A stretch of 64,000 bases of DNA from Lentinus brumalis (Eukaryota > Basidiomycota > Agaricomycetes > Polyporales > Polyporaceae): NCBI GenBank assembly GCA_001792895.1, contig MARA01000029.1, positions 1 to 64,000 on the forward strand, given 5' to 3'. This document shows, in pieces, positions 1-11,012 of the stretch. Under the pieces are notes generated by a model. It ran no database searches. It was not told the DNA's origin and worked only from the letters and a program-made list of their open reading frames with translations. Made by a program: the position numbers and the translations under genes. Numbering within the stretch: position 1 is the stretch's first letter; each line of letters begins with the position of its first letter.

Positions 1-427
1 GGTTGCGGGAGTTGAAGTTCCGCTCAAGATCGGAGAGGAGGACGGTTCTGGTCGGCATCTCGATACCTCTCGCCAACTCGTCAAAGTGAGCGTCCGCGAC
101 GAGATGGCCGCGGGTGACCTCCTCCTGCGAGACACTGTCCTCGGTCACCATGGTCGGCGGGACGAAGCTGATGTTGAACGGCTCGCGGAGAGGCCCGTCT
201 TCCTCGTCATCGGTGTACGCCGCCGCCGAGGGGCTCGTCGAGTTCGCTATTGAGAGAGGGGGAGGGTACGATGAGGACGGAGTGCGCAAAGCAGGACAGT
301 GGCCAGATAGATAGATGCCCTCAGACACGTACTTTACGTCTTCTTCCGGCTGTTCATCTTGTTCGAAGGACGGCTCCTCTTGAGAAAACGTCGGTTGATC
401 ATCGTAGAAGGCGAAGTTGGTGTCCAT
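1..427 (-). CDS. N-terminal part of an unknown protein, runs off the left edge
   Basis: An open frame begins at an ATG whose first base is position 427 and stays open for 142 codons to the left edge. The start reads MDTNFAFYDDQPTF and is followed by Glu/Asp/Gln-rich sequence, then a Ser/Pro-rich stretch, then an acidic segment (DDEEDGPL). Codon use (C/G at third positions) resembles real genes here. A tempting intron (GTACGT at about 331, AATAG near 246) does not preserve the frame, so I read through. I do not recognise the family. It lies on the same strand as the ParB-like gene and about 590 bp downstream of that gene's stop, so it has its own promoter region. The product and its C-terminus lie outside the window. 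Confidence 0.5.
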   Translation of the reverse strand, partial: MDTNFAFYDDQPTFSQEEPSFEQDEQPEEDVKYVSEGIYLSGHCPALRTPSSSYPPPLSIANSTSPSAAAYTDDEEDGPLREPFNISFVPPTMVTEDSVSQEEVTRGHLVADAHFDELARGIEMPTRTVLLSDLERNFNSRN

Positions 428-1014
428 CGCGAGCAGCAGGAGATATCGCGACGCGGGAGATGGAATAGAATGCTGGAGGAGGGGCGACAAGTTGGGAGTT
501 GGGTAAGGGTGGGAGGGGACCGCAGACGACTTTTGACCACGCAGCAATGATTTATGCGACCCCAAGGCAGCGGTAGGCTAGAAAGAGCGGATCAGAGGGC
601 TTCAACGTTCAAGCAGCGGAACGCTATTTGGTTGTGCGATCGGGGTGTGTCATTTCAGATGAGTCATCATTTAAAAGGCGAGAGACAATTGCATTCAATT
701 ATGGCGAGGAGAGATATACAGGAACGAGTAGGAGTGGTACATGGGCAGGACTATGCGACGGAGGGAGGGAAGGATATGCGATACAAGTACAATGAGGAAG
801 CGCGACATTCAGCGAACGACAAACAGACGGCGGGCACAGGAGCGCGGAAGGAGAGACGGGACAAAGAACTCAACCGATCATCGCGTCAGTGTCGTCGTCC
901 TTAACCATCGCGGCATTTGCCTTGGACTTCGCGCCGGCTGAGGACGTTGACGAGTCCTCGCCGCGACAGGCTGCGTCGAGCTGGCCGCGCCAGAGCCAGT
1001 CTTGAGGTCCTTCT
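428..1014. other. Intergenic, no convincing gene
   Basis: This is the promoter side of the partial gene at the left edge and the 3' side of the ParB-like gene. Open frames here are short, mutually overlapping and arginine/serine-rich, as expected by chance in this composition. I see no RNA gene or repeat. Confidence 0.6.
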
Positions 1015-4000
1015 TCAGGACCTTGACCGCCTTATCTTCGGCTCTGCTGTACTTGTCGCGGCACGCTTGCGAGTAATGCGGGCGGTGCCTTGGTTGTCGT
1101 CCTTCTGAGCGTGCGAGACCGGCGGGGTGACCACCATGGAACTGACGTCTGTACAATCATTGCGTGAGCTTCAATGTCGGACAGAAGGTAGTGGAGCGTG
1201 GGTGAGGATGTGTTCGAGCGGTCGACCGCTCGCGAGCATCAGCTGTCGGACAGAAGGTAGCGGATCATGCTCGCGAGCGGACGACGCTCGCTAGCTCGCA
1301 GCGGCAGATACCGTCTGACGGTCGACCGCTCGCTAGCTCGCAGCGGCAGATACCGTCTGAGCGGTCGACCGCTCACGAGCATCCATTGTCGGACAACAGT
1401 AGTGGATCGTGGTGAGCTCGCGAGCGGTCGACCGCTCGCTAGCTCGCAGCGGCAGGTACCGTCTGAGCGGTCGACCGCTCGCGAGTATCTTAGCGGCCGC
1501 ACGTCATGTTGAGCGGTCGACCGCTCGAAGGCAATGTCGGGATTGCATCCACCAGAAGGGGACCATGCGAGCGGTCGACCGCTCGTTCTGACGTGCGGCT
1601 GCGATCCCCTCTTGAGCGGTCGACCGCTCCGAGAATACATTTGCTGCGTCTTCACCTGTCATTTGCGTAAGACAATGAGAACTCACTATGAGCGAGGTCC
1701 TCAACGCCCTGCTCAGCATCGTCGTCGAGGTCCACCATGCGGTCGGTCCTCCCGTGTTCTTGAGACGTCGCAAAGGCTGCGGCGCGTCGTCCTCCGCATC
1801 GTCGCCGTTGTCGTCGGGGACCTCAGAGGTAGGGGGGCCGTCTTCGGGCTCGGAAGGACCCTTGTCATCGACCTCCATAGCGTCGCGAGCGGGCGACCGC
1901 TCGCGAGGGACATCCTCGTCAGGCTGAGCCTCCTCAGGGGGAACGGACTTCGCTTCGTCCGTGGCGTGCTCCGAGGCACTCTGCGTTGCCGGGGCGGTGG
2001 AAACCTCGTCGGTGTGCTCACCGCTGGGCTCATCGAGCGTGATGGGATCCACAGAGGCCCAGAGCTTCTCTTCATCGGCATCCTCCCCCTCTGCGTCGAG
2101 GTCCTCGCCGTGAGCCGACTGGTCGTTCTTGCCGTGATTGCCCTGAGGAGGCTCGTCGCTGCTTGATTGGAGCTGGTCTTCGCCGTTCTCATCGCCCTCG
2201 TCCTCGTCCCATCCCCGTCCTCGTCGTCGTCCCCGTCGTCGTCCCGTCCGCGTCGTCGTCCGCGTCGTCGTCGTCGTCGTCGTCCTCCTCATCGTCGCCC
2301 TCGTCCTTGTCCTTGTCAGCGCCCTCGGACGCGCTCTGGTTGTCAGACTCCCGATCGGCCGGGTCGGTGGGCTCTCCGTGAGTCGCCGTGCTCGCACCGC
2401 TGGGTCCGCCCATCTCCATTTCGACATCCTCGACGTCCGAACGATGTTCCTCCTTCGCGAGCGCCGCCGCCGCGAGTGCGCGCGCAGGAACGCTGGCCGC
2501 ATCGAGCTTCATCGCCCCCACGGCCCGTTCCAGCCGACGAGGTCTTGCGGGAGAATGTCCGTGTCCTTGTACGGGCCCAAGAGCTGCGGCTTGGGATAAC
2601 CAAGCCTCTCCAATGCGCCCTCGTACCGGTCCATCTCCTTCCGCGACCGCGCGGTCCTCTCGGCTTGGATCTGCATATAATTGAGCGACGGGTACGCGGA
2701 GCTGTCCGCCTTCGCCGCCATAGTCGGGAACTCCTCGTAGAAATGGTCCCGCCGTCCAGACGGCTCGACGTACGGAGCCGTTGTCCCGCTTGCGCGGGCC
2801 ACCTGCCGGTTCGCGTTCGTCCAGAGTGTCTGAAAGCACGCGATGCGCAGTGAGTACAAAGCATAGTACATCCAGACGCCGCACTCACCTTGATCAAGTC
2901 TTCGAAAGAGGTGAGCACCTCGCGGTCGAGGACCACCTGTTTCTTGGCAGCGGTGGGGCCGAAATGCGCGACCTTGGACGACCTGACGGTCTTGATGATG
3001 GTCGAGATCTCCGCGGAGAACGTAGCCCGCATGGTGGCGGACTCGAGGAATGTGTCGAGGTCGAGGTCGAGCACATCCACCGAGACAGGCAGCGGCGACG
3101 CTTGGGTCTCGTACACTTTCCCGAGCTCAGCGTCCCAGTACTTCCAGACACTGACGCGCCGCCCCTCGCGCCCGATGGACTCGAATGCACCAATCGCGCT
3201 CAGGTGTTTCGCTGCGGCCGCCCGCAGGCTTTTGAACGCCAGAGAGGCGTAGAATGGCGCGACGTGCTCAAGCTGGTACGCCCACCTGACCGGAAGCTCG
3301 ACGCTCAGAGCCTTCAACGCCTTGTCCTCTCCGGCGCTGTTTGCCTTCTTCGCCACGAACGATCGGAACTCGGGAGCGGACGTGGTGACGAGCATGCGGA
3401 GCGCGGGCAGCTTGTCGAGCTGGGATGTAGTGAACCCCCCGTTCTCCGCATCTGCGTCCTTCCGCATGACGGTCAGAGCCTCCTTCATCCCTTGTAGTAC
3501 GCCTCGCAGGTCGGCTTCCACGGATCGTCCTCCGAGTTGAAGTCGATGAATGCGCCGAAGGGGGACAACTTCGCGTTGACGCCGCCCTTCCCCCACACAG
3601 CTTTGCCGATCTTCTCGAAGATGAACCGCCGAGTACCACGCAGGGCATCGGAGCCAGTTGTTGCCATTGCGTGGACCATGCGGCCTATGTCGGTAAGCTT
3701 GATGTGCTCGCGGAGCACAAACGACCACCACTGTTGGGCCGTCAGTGCATGAACTGTGAGCGTGCAGAAGGTATCCGATCAGACTTACCCAGACTGAGAC
3801 ACCAGGGACTTGTCGGAAAAGTGTCGCATCTGACAGGAGGGCGTTGATTTGGTCACCGAGGAGGTTATGGGGATTGCCGCCGTGGAGCGGATCGAGCATG
3901 AACATGAGCTGCAGGGAGAGGTGTTAGCACAGCTGTTCACAGTGTAACTCCGCGGCCGAGCGGGCGACCGCTCGAAGTATGTATTCACCCTTCGTGCCCT

Positions 4001-6786
4001 ATCTCTTGGCCGAGCGGGCGACCGCTCGCACCGTAACTCTAGGGCCGAGCGGGCGACCGCTCGGAGCACGTCCATGGCATGAGCGGGCGACCGCTCGCAC
4101 CGTAACTCTAGGGCCGAGCGGGCGACCGCTCGGAGCACGTCCATGGCATGAGCGGGCGACCGCTCGCACCGTAACTCTAGGGCCGAGCGGGCGACCGCTC
4201 GGAGCACATCCCTGGGATGAGCGGGCGACCGCTCGCATCGTAACCTCTTCGAACGAGCGGCGGCCGCTCACGCTGCGTCTCGGCGATCGAACAGTCCGAT
4301 GGACAAAGGCAATACCACTCACCGTCGCGATTCCGTCGTCTGCCGCGGTCAACTTCTCCTTCAGGGCGTCCATGAACGTCTTCGTCGGGACCGGGAGCGC
4401 GAAGGCCAGCCCGAGCCGCTGCAGCTCGAACACCCACTCCAGCTTCTGGGGTGCGTTCTCCAGCGCACGAATGGACTCCGAGTCCGGAGTCGTCGCCCGC
4501 AGCTTGTCGAGGGTCGCCGTCCAGTACTGCGCACACGACCGCCGGATCGAGGCCTGATAGCCACGCAGCGCGTCCATCCACAGAGGCGAGTCGCTGTGCG
4601 CCATGTGCGCAAGCCGGTCCTTGAGGCACGACCGGTACGCCGCGTCGATCGTGTCCAGGAGCTCCTTCGGGAACACCTCTTGCACAACTCGTGCGGCCCG
4701 CACCGTCGCCATGACCTCCTCGTACCTATTCTGCGCCTGCCGACGGGCACCCACCGCGGTCTTCGACACCGCAGGGAGAATCGCCTCCTGGCCATTCTGC
4801 AACGCCTCCATCACCGCCGTCCGTTCCTCGGCCTCCTGGATGCTCGCGATCTGGAACGCATACACCTCGCTGCCGAGCGCAGAGGCCTGGGGATTCACCA
4901 GCTTCCCCTGCTGGTTCACCTCCGGCCACTCACAGTCACTCGCGATGAAATGCAGCGCTGCCAGCCCTGAACGCAATATCTCCATGTGAAGCTGACACAA
5001 GCAGGTCAGCACTCGCATCCGCATACACACAAGCCAGAAAAAAGCACGCACCCAGTCACCGTAATCGCCGTCGTCCAGGTAGTCCCCAAATGCCTTCGTG
5101 TTGACCACGGCTTCGCTCGTGTAGTATGGGAACACACTCATGAGCGACATGAGGTTCCAGGTGGACGGATTATGGAACGGCTTCATGAAGGAGGAATACT
5201 TCCGACGCGTTTTCGGGTCGCCCATCACATCCTCCAGGAGTCGCGAACTCCACCACCCATTGCCGGGGACGAGTGTCTCCACCGGGATATTGTGCGTCTT
5301 GGCAAGCTGCGCTGCCGCGGCCTTCAGCTCGTACACCCACCGCCATGTTCGCTCTACCATCGTCTCCGAGAGCTGGGGATCGATCTTGTTCATGGAGAGA
5401 TGGCGGAGGGTTGGCTCCTGCAGCTTATCTATAACATAGCGCATCATCAGTCGTGTGATCTCGTGAAGTACAATCTAAAACAGCCGCAGTGTATGGTCGG
5501 AGAAAGCGGTCACGCCCTCGCGCTCGCCACGCCTCTCGAGCGGGCGACCGCTCACATTGGCGAGGCCGCTCCTACTGACCGAGCCTCGCGAGCGGTCGAC
5601 CGCTCGAATCGCAACATCGCACACGCAGCGGGCGATGCTGGCGACACCTTTTGAGCGGTCGACCGCTCACACTGACCACGCCTCGCGAGCGGTCGCCCGC
5701 TCGACCGAGTCCGAGCGGGCGATGCTGGCGACACCTTTTGAGCGGTCGACCGCTCGAACTCGGTCGAGCGGTCGACCGCTCACACTGACCACGCCTCGCG
5801 AGCGGTCGACCGCTCGGACTCGGTCGAGCGGGCGACCGCTCACACTGACCACGCCTCTCGAGCGGTCGACCGCTCGCACTACAACAGCACCGGTCGAGCG
5901 GTCGACCGCTCGATATAAAACAATCTCATACATGCAACACTCACCAATGTCATACAGCTCCACCGTCCACGTCCCTATTTCGCCGAGGAGGCTCTTGATC
6001 TTCGCGAGCTTGTCCGCCATGTCCGCGAGCTCCGATCGCAGCGCGCCCTCCGCCTCCTTCTTCACGGCCGCCTTGCCCTTCCTGGTGACGTCGCCGCCGT
6101 CGCCGATGTCGTTCAGCTTCTTCTGCTTCTTCGAGAGCGCCGTCTTCAGCTTCGCCGCCTCAACTTCAAGCTGCTTCTTGAAGCCCTGCACGGCCGCATG
6201 TCGGTGCTGCCCGCCGAGAACGGTGACCTCGGCGCCTTGGACCTTCGACGTCCACTGCACGGCCTTCAAGTCGTTGTCGTCGGCATTCTGAACAAGACAA
6301 CCGGGGTCCACCCAGTCCACCTTGACAGCAACCGGCATCGGGTGGTCCTCGTGCTGGATGCCCATGCCGCGGAAACTGTGCACAAGGTCGGAGACGGCCT
6401 TCTTGTTCAAAGCTCGGTTGTTGTATTGACCGAACGACAGCTGGACCCCGGGGTTGAGGAGGTTAACAGTGGCGTACCCAAGTCGCGCCGCTGCCATCTC
6501 CTTCTTCAAAGCCAACTCCTTGCTCTGCTTCTCCGCCATCAGCGCCATCCGCTCAAGGGGAGGCGCAGCCGCGAGCTGTCCAATCCCATCCCTCAGCTCA
6601 TCCGCACTCACACGCGATGCTGCATACAGTACTCACCTCATCGCGACCGGCAGGAGATATATCTCCAGATGCTCGCGGCGCGTCGCCCGCCGCCCCATCC
6701 TTCGTTTTACCAACCCCCGCCGCGGCCTGGGTCTTCGTCGCCTTCGCCTTCTTGCCAGCCTTGCTTGCCTTTGTTGCAGTACTCAT
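1015..6786 (-). CDS. ParB/sulfiredoxin-like domain protein with acidic C-terminal region, 8 exons
   Basis: Exons by splice signals: 6786-6637, 6575-5945, 5428-5052, 4991-4323, 3908-3789, 3730-2889, 2829-1687, 1148-1015 (4,066 nt). The reading frame is continuous only if one base is added at each of five GGG runs (see findings). With those the length is 1,356 codons plus stop, and every intron phase agrees. Residues about 95-180 look like a ParB/Srx fold: an NNR motif near 103, a hydrophobic strand, then GGQHRHAA at 171-178, matching the GxRxxAA box of ParB N-domains. A Lys/Glu/Ala coiled coil follows (about 182-245). The middle ~600 residues are Trp-rich and unrecognised. Residues about 980-1250 are strongly acidic (Asp/Glu runs), and the C-terminus is basic (RITRKRAAT), possibly nuclear. 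The ParB N-domain is known as a nuclease/CTPase fold in bacteria; the activity here is unknown. Introns 2, 4 and 7 carry palindrome arrays. Confidence 0.72.
1216..1629. repeat. Palindrome array inside intron 7 of the ParB-like gene
   Basis: About nine copies of GAGCGGTCGACCGCTC or close variants, spaced 40-60 bp. Several are followed by a second short motif (GCTAGCTCGCAGCGGCAG). The array fills most of a 538-nt intron (1149-1686), whose donor (GTGAGT) and acceptor (TACAG) are intact. Confidence 0.9.
1887..1902. repeat. Single palindrome inside coding exon 7
   Basis: GAGCGGGCGACCGCTC lies in the acidic-tail coding sequence and is read in frame as the basic peptide RERSPAR within otherwise acidic surroundings. 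It is the only copy of the family I find in coding sequence. Confidence 0.9.
3958..4269. repeat. Palindrome array inside intron 4 of the ParB-like gene
   Basis: Nine copies, here mainly with the centre GCGA (GAGCGGGCGACCGCTC). A ~69-bp composite unit containing two palindromes is repeated almost perfectly about three times between 4013 and 4235, so the array has also grown by tandem duplication. The host intron is 3909-4322 (414 nt). Confidence 0.92.
5538..5911. repeat. Palindrome array inside intron 2 of the ParB-like gene
   Basis: Ten copies mixing centres TCGA, GCGA and TCGC, separated by short sequences such as CACTGACCACGCCTC that also recur. The host intron (5429-5944, 516 nt) keeps a GTGAGT donor and a TTATAG acceptor. 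Confidence 0.92.
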
Positions 6787-6857
6787 CGTGCCAGTAAGAG
6801 AGGAGTGGAGGAGTGTCTGTAGTAGGGGAGTGCGGTCGCTCAGAGGGTGATCGCGGG

Positions 6858-6876
6858 GAGAGAGAGAGAGAGAGAG
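6858..6876. repeat. (GA)n microsatellite upstream of the ParB-like gene
   Basis: An uninterrupted GA run about 70 bp upstream of the ATG, followed by CT-rich sequence. A purine/pyrimidine-rich stretch in this position is common in basidiomycete promoters; a role is inferred only. Confidence 0.8.
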
Positions 6877-7337
6877 TCGCTCCCCCCGCTCTATCTATCT
6901 CTGCCTGCCTGCGGCCTCATGCCTGCATCGCGGCCCATCGATCGGAACAATCCCAACCTTGTCCTTTTCCGTGCAGGGATCATCTATTCTCTCGAGCACT
7001 GCGATTCCCTTTTTCGTTCGCCATCACGCTCATCCATCTCCTCATCTCCTCATCTCCGGTGTTTCGCACTTGGACGCGACATAATCTGTACCCCACCGCC
7101 CATCCCTGCACGTCCTTCCCTCTGAAGCGTTCAGCCCGTGATGTCCTCTAACCACACTTCCACAGATGATCGCGTTCCTGATTGATCGACATAAACTGTC
7201 ACACTCGATCACGAATCATCATGACGTACTTGCCACGTGGCTATGCCGCCCACGTGCATCCCTCAAGTGTCAAATCACTATCTCCTCCTGCGCGCGGTCG
7301 CCCGATCGCGACGCGTTGTCTCTGCGTCTCCAATAGT
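6877..7337. other. Upstream region of the ParB-like gene, no gene seen
   Basis: Pyrimidine-rich DNA between the gene start and the tandem array. No TATA box or open frame stands out. Confidence 0.5.
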
Positions 7338-7960
7338 GAACGGTCGGCCGCCCGCAGGCCTCTTTCTGCGTATGTTCGATAGCAGCGGTCGCCCGCTCGC
7401 GGGCATCTTTCTGCATATGTTCGATAGCGAGCGGTCGCCCGCTCGCGGGCATATTTCTGGGTATGTTCGATAGCAAGCGGTCGGCCGCCCGCAGGCCTCT
7501 TTCTGCGTATGTTCGATAGCGAGCGGTCCCGCTCGCGGGCCTCTTTCTGCGTATGTTCGATAGCGAGCGGTCGCCGCTCGCGGGCCTCTTTCTGCGTATG
7601 TTCGATAGCGAGCGGTCGCCGCTCGCGGGCCTCTTTCTGCGTATGTTCGATAGCGAGCGGTCGCCGCTCGCGGGCATCTTTCTGCGTATGTTCGATAGCG
7701 AGCGGTCGCCGCTCGCGGGCATCTTGCTGCGTATGTTCGATAGCGAGCGGTGGCCGCTCGCGGGCATCTTTCTGCGTATGTTCGATAGCGAGCGGTCGGC
7801 CGCTCGCGGGCATCTTTCTGCGTATGTTCGATAGCGAGCGGTCGGCCGCTCGCGGGCATCTTGCTGCGTATGTTCGATAGCGAGCGGTTGGCCGCTCGCG
7901 GGCATCTTTCTGCTTATGTTCGATAGCGAGCGGTCGGCCGCTCGCGGGCATCTTTCTGCT
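7338..7960. repeat. ~45-bp tandem array with embedded palindrome
   Basis: About 14 head-to-tail units of 43-46 bp. Each has TATGTTCGATAGC, the palindrome core (GAGCGG...CCGCTC) and CGGGCMTCTTTCTGCG. The arms are conserved while the central bases vary (TCGCC, TCC, TCGC, TGG, TCGG, TTGG). All long frames in this stretch are repeats of the unit and not genes. Confidence 0.93.
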
Positions 7961-8094
7961 GTTGTCCGCTCGTAACCTCCTGTCGATAGTCACACACAGT
8001 TTGCGGTCACAGGTGTATTTATGCCTATCTCCACTGTAAGCGCCCACTGTGCGTGACTATCGACAGGAGATTACGAGCGGACAACAGCAGAAAG
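7952..8094. repeat. 42-bp inverted repeat closing the tandem array
   Basis: The sequence from 7952 to 7993 is repeated in reverse complement at 8053-8094 with one mismatch; the loop is 59 bp. The right arm is followed by two degenerate array units in the opposite orientation (to about 8155), so the array is mirrored across this point. Confidence 0.85.
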
Positions 8095-8469
8095 AGGCCC
8101 GTGAGCGGCGGACCACTCACTATCGCACACAAGAGGCCCACAAGCGGCGGAATACTTTGCATTGGCTGATCATAAGTTTCCACCTGACTCTGGTTCCTGA
8201 CCTCCTGTACTTCTGTCTTGGCTACTGCTCTTCGGACTTTTGGACTTTGCCATATAAGCCTCCTTGTAGCGACACTTAGTTCTCAGTTCTAATATCTCGT
8301 TACGCTCCCTGTTACAACTGTGAGATCGATCTGTTCTGTTTGCTCTCCTCTCATAGTCTGATCTTTCCAACCAGACTTCTGATTCCTGACCTCCAACCTC
8401 TCACTCTGACTTCTGCTTAACCTCGCACCTCTGGCTTGACTTTCTTTCCACTTGGTCTTGTCTCTTGCT
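8095..8469. other. Non-coding stretch before the hAT element
   Basis: Degenerate array units to about 8155, then AT-richer sequence with no gene or structure I can support. Confidence 0.5.
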
Positions 8470-9234
8470 TAGTGATGTGCGAGCCCGGCTCGGCTGCAAA
8501 GCCGCGGCTACGGCTCGGCCTGGAGAGCTACGGCCTGCTCGAACTGCAGGCCGGGCTCTTGAAGACGGCTCGAGCTCAGCTCGGCCTGAGCCAGAGCCTG
8601 CAGGTGGTGGGTGCTACTTACCTCCTGCCCGCACCTCTGCACTGCCAGAGTGCAAAGACCCATAATGAGACGTGTCCAACAACGTGTTTCGTTGCACTCC
8701 GCCTCTGCACCTGCCCTCCCGCGCTGCTTGACACCAGGAAGAGCAAGAAGACGTGTCCAATGACGCATCCGTCGTCGACCTCAGGCTGACGGTTCTTGCC
8801 CCGGCCTCCTGCGCTGCAAGAGCATGAAGAACGATGAGAGAACACGTCCAGTGACACTTCTCGTCGCCATCTGCTTTGCCCTGCCCTCTGACCTTTGACC
8901 TAGCGTGCACTGCATGCTCTCAGTCCCGAGTAATTGATACACAAGAGTGACAAGACTACTTATGAGTCTTCCTGATGAAGAAAATGTGAGTACTGCAGTG
9001 CTAACGTATGTTTAAAACCCACATAAATCGCAGTATCATTAGTTCAGTGATCAATATTGCTCGCCCTATGCCAGCGTCATTGAGCCCAAGCTCGAGAGCC
9101 CAGCTCGAGCTCATTGTGGTCGTGTGCCGAGCCGTCAGGCTCCCCAGGCCGCCTCGAAAGCTCAGCTTGGCTCGGCCTGAATACGGCCGGCTTGGGGAGC
9201 CTGATGGCTCGAGGCCGGGCGTTGCACATCACTA
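8470..9234. mobile_element. Non-autonomous hAT-type transposon, 765 bp
   Basis: The ends are inverted repeats: TAGTGATGTGC at the left and GCACATCACTA at the right. They are flanked by a perfect 8-bp target duplication CTCTTGCT (8462-8469 and 9235-9242), the size typical of hAT. The subterminal 150 bp on each side are rich in CGGCTCGG-like motifs in opposite orientation, which resemble transposase binding clusters. No frame could encode a transposase, so it would depend on a full-length relative elsewhere. Confidence 0.88.
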
Positions 9235-9242
9235 CTCTTGCT

Positions 9243-9855
9243 TTTCTTCTTACTTGTTGCTTGCTCCTGTTATGAATTCCGGATCTCTTGTCCGTCTTAC
9301 ATTGAAGACACCCACGCATCCTCAAGGTGTTGATCCATAGCTTTGCTGAATCCTTCTTCCTCCGCACACATCCTTCCGGACTTTGTAAGTCCGTAACTCC
9401 CAACTTCACCTGGACTTTGTCCCGGTGTGGACAGTCTCAACAGTATATCAGCCTGTGATGTAACAAGCTCCACCATACACGTGGAGCCAAGGTGTCTCCG
9501 GGTGATAGAACACATAATATATAGACTGGGGTGTACCTTATGTGTTCATATCTCTGAGGAGTGGCGCTCCGAGGTCCCAGGACCAGCCAGAAGATAGGTG
9601 CTTAGGGGCCCATTATCCCTACACATATGGGAAACTTCTGACACGGTCTCTCTATGTTGTTGCATCACTGCCCAGGAGCACAGAGTGCGACTGTGTGCAT
9701 GTCTGCCTCTGACTCAGATAACTCTTGTATGTAATGCTACACCCGAAGTAAGGTACCATAATTGAACCACGCAGCTGACGGCTCCCAGCGGCGGCTCCTG
9801 TTGGGCGCTTACATGTGCCGAGGGGATATCCTGGGTGACCCTATACTCGAGTGCT
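9243..9855. other. Non-coding, origin unclear
   Basis: AT-richer DNA without convincing frames. Sequence around 9450-9640 resembles retroelement LTR composition, but I find no second copy or termini. Confidence 0.4.
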
Positions 9856-10309
9856 CATATTGTATCGTGAACAATATGAGCGGTCGACCGCTCGCACACC
9901 TCGCTGTGAGCGGTCGACCGCTCGCACACCTCGCTGTGAGCGGTCGACCGCTCGTACCCTACTGTCCGCCCTCGCCCGCTCGTACCTCGCTGTGAGCGCT
10001 AGGCCGCTCGCTGCGATGTTCTAGGCGAGAACTGCCTGCTGCCGTGCACTGTCCAACTGCTGATCATGGAAAACGAAGGGACATCTGGTGAATGCATCAT
10101 ATTGTATCGTGAACAATATGAGCGGTCGACCGCTCGCACACCTCGCTGTGAGCGGTCGACCGCTCGTACCCTGCTGTCCGCCCTCGCCCGCTCGTACCTC
10201 GCTGTGAGCGGTCGGCCGCTCGCTGCGATGTTCTAGGCGAGAACTGCCTGCTGCCGTGCACTGTCCAACTGCTGATCATGGAAAACGAAGGGACATCTGG
10301 TGAATGCAG
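9856..10309. repeat. Direct repeat, two ~210-240-bp copies carrying palindromes
   Basis: 9856-10097 and 10098-10309 are nearly identical. Each starts with CATATTGTATCGTGAACAAT, runs through GAGCGGTCGACCGCTC sites and ends with GGGACATCTGGTGAATGCA. Copy 1 has one extra 30-bp palindrome unit. Confidence 0.9.
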
Positions 10310-10661
10310 GCCGCGAGCGGTCGACCGCTCACCACGGGTGCGTCTGCCGGACATAGCGTTGGACGTGCCGGGATGCAGGCTAGTACACCGGACCTGCAAC
10401 TCCAAGCGTACAATCCAAGCGGCCGACCGCTCTCGAATATGTGTTGGTGCGGTATCTCCTGTCGCTCGCGACGCGCCGCCGAGCATGTTCTGAGCACGCC
10501 CTGATACAAGACTGATGTGTTCAACGCTTAGTGTATCGGCACGCCGCCGGACACGTCTTGAGTGCAAATACCATACTTATGCATCCCGTGCTACGTTCAG
10601 CGACCCCCATTACCCTGCCGTGAGCGGCCGACCGCTCGTGGGTGCTCACGGTATTGTATAT

Positions 10662-10744
10662 CAGCCCTCCTGGCTTAGTTGGTAGACCACTTAGAAGCTG
10701 TGCCGCTGCACGTCGTGGGCGCAGGTTCGATTCCTGCAGGGCTG
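10662..10744 (+). other. tRNA-like module (left arm)
   Basis: It has an A-box (TGGCTTAGTTGG), a B-box (GGTTCGATTCC), a perfect 5-bp T-arm (GCAGG/CCTGC) and a perfect 7-bp acceptor-like pairing (CAGCCCT/AGGGCTG). The anticodon region is too long and does not fold into a standard 7-nt loop, so I read this as a tRNA-derived pol III module or pseudo-tRNA. Confidence 0.6.
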
Positions 10745-10856
10745 TATTCGTCTTGGGTATCTCGGTTTTTGTCGCCTGGCGACGCGATGAGGAACAGTGG
10801 CCCCTACTGGCATCGAGCGGTGGAATCGAACCAGAAAAAAGTGTTTAGGCGACCAT

Positions 10857-10933
10857 AAGAGCCCCACAGGAATCGAACCTGCGACGCTCGATGCGTTCGC
10901 AGAGCGGCTTACCCACTAAGCCAGTAGGGCCCA
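10857..10933 (-). other. tRNA-like module (spacer)
   Basis: On the minus strand it has an A-box (TGGCTTAGTGGG), a B-box (GGTTCGATTCC), a T-arm with one wobble pair and an acceptor pairing with two wobbles. The central hairpin is a long GC stem and not a normal anticodon arm. It is related to, but distinct from, the modules in the arms. Confidence 0.55.
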
Positions 10934-11012
10934 CAACGGCATCAGTAGAACCCCGCGTCACCCCACTCATCGCGTCGCCAGGCCACAAAAAAGCTGATTC
11001 CCAAGCCGAATA

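Noticed and set aside
246..331. Intron in the left-edge gene (GTACGT...AATAG)
   Set aside because: Removing it changes the frame and meets a stop, whereas reading through stays open to the window edge.
7241..8047. Long Arg/Ser/Pro-rich frames on both strands in the tandem array
   Set aside because: They are the ~45-bp unit read repeatedly; three overlapping frames are open at once, and the composition follows the repeat and not any protein.
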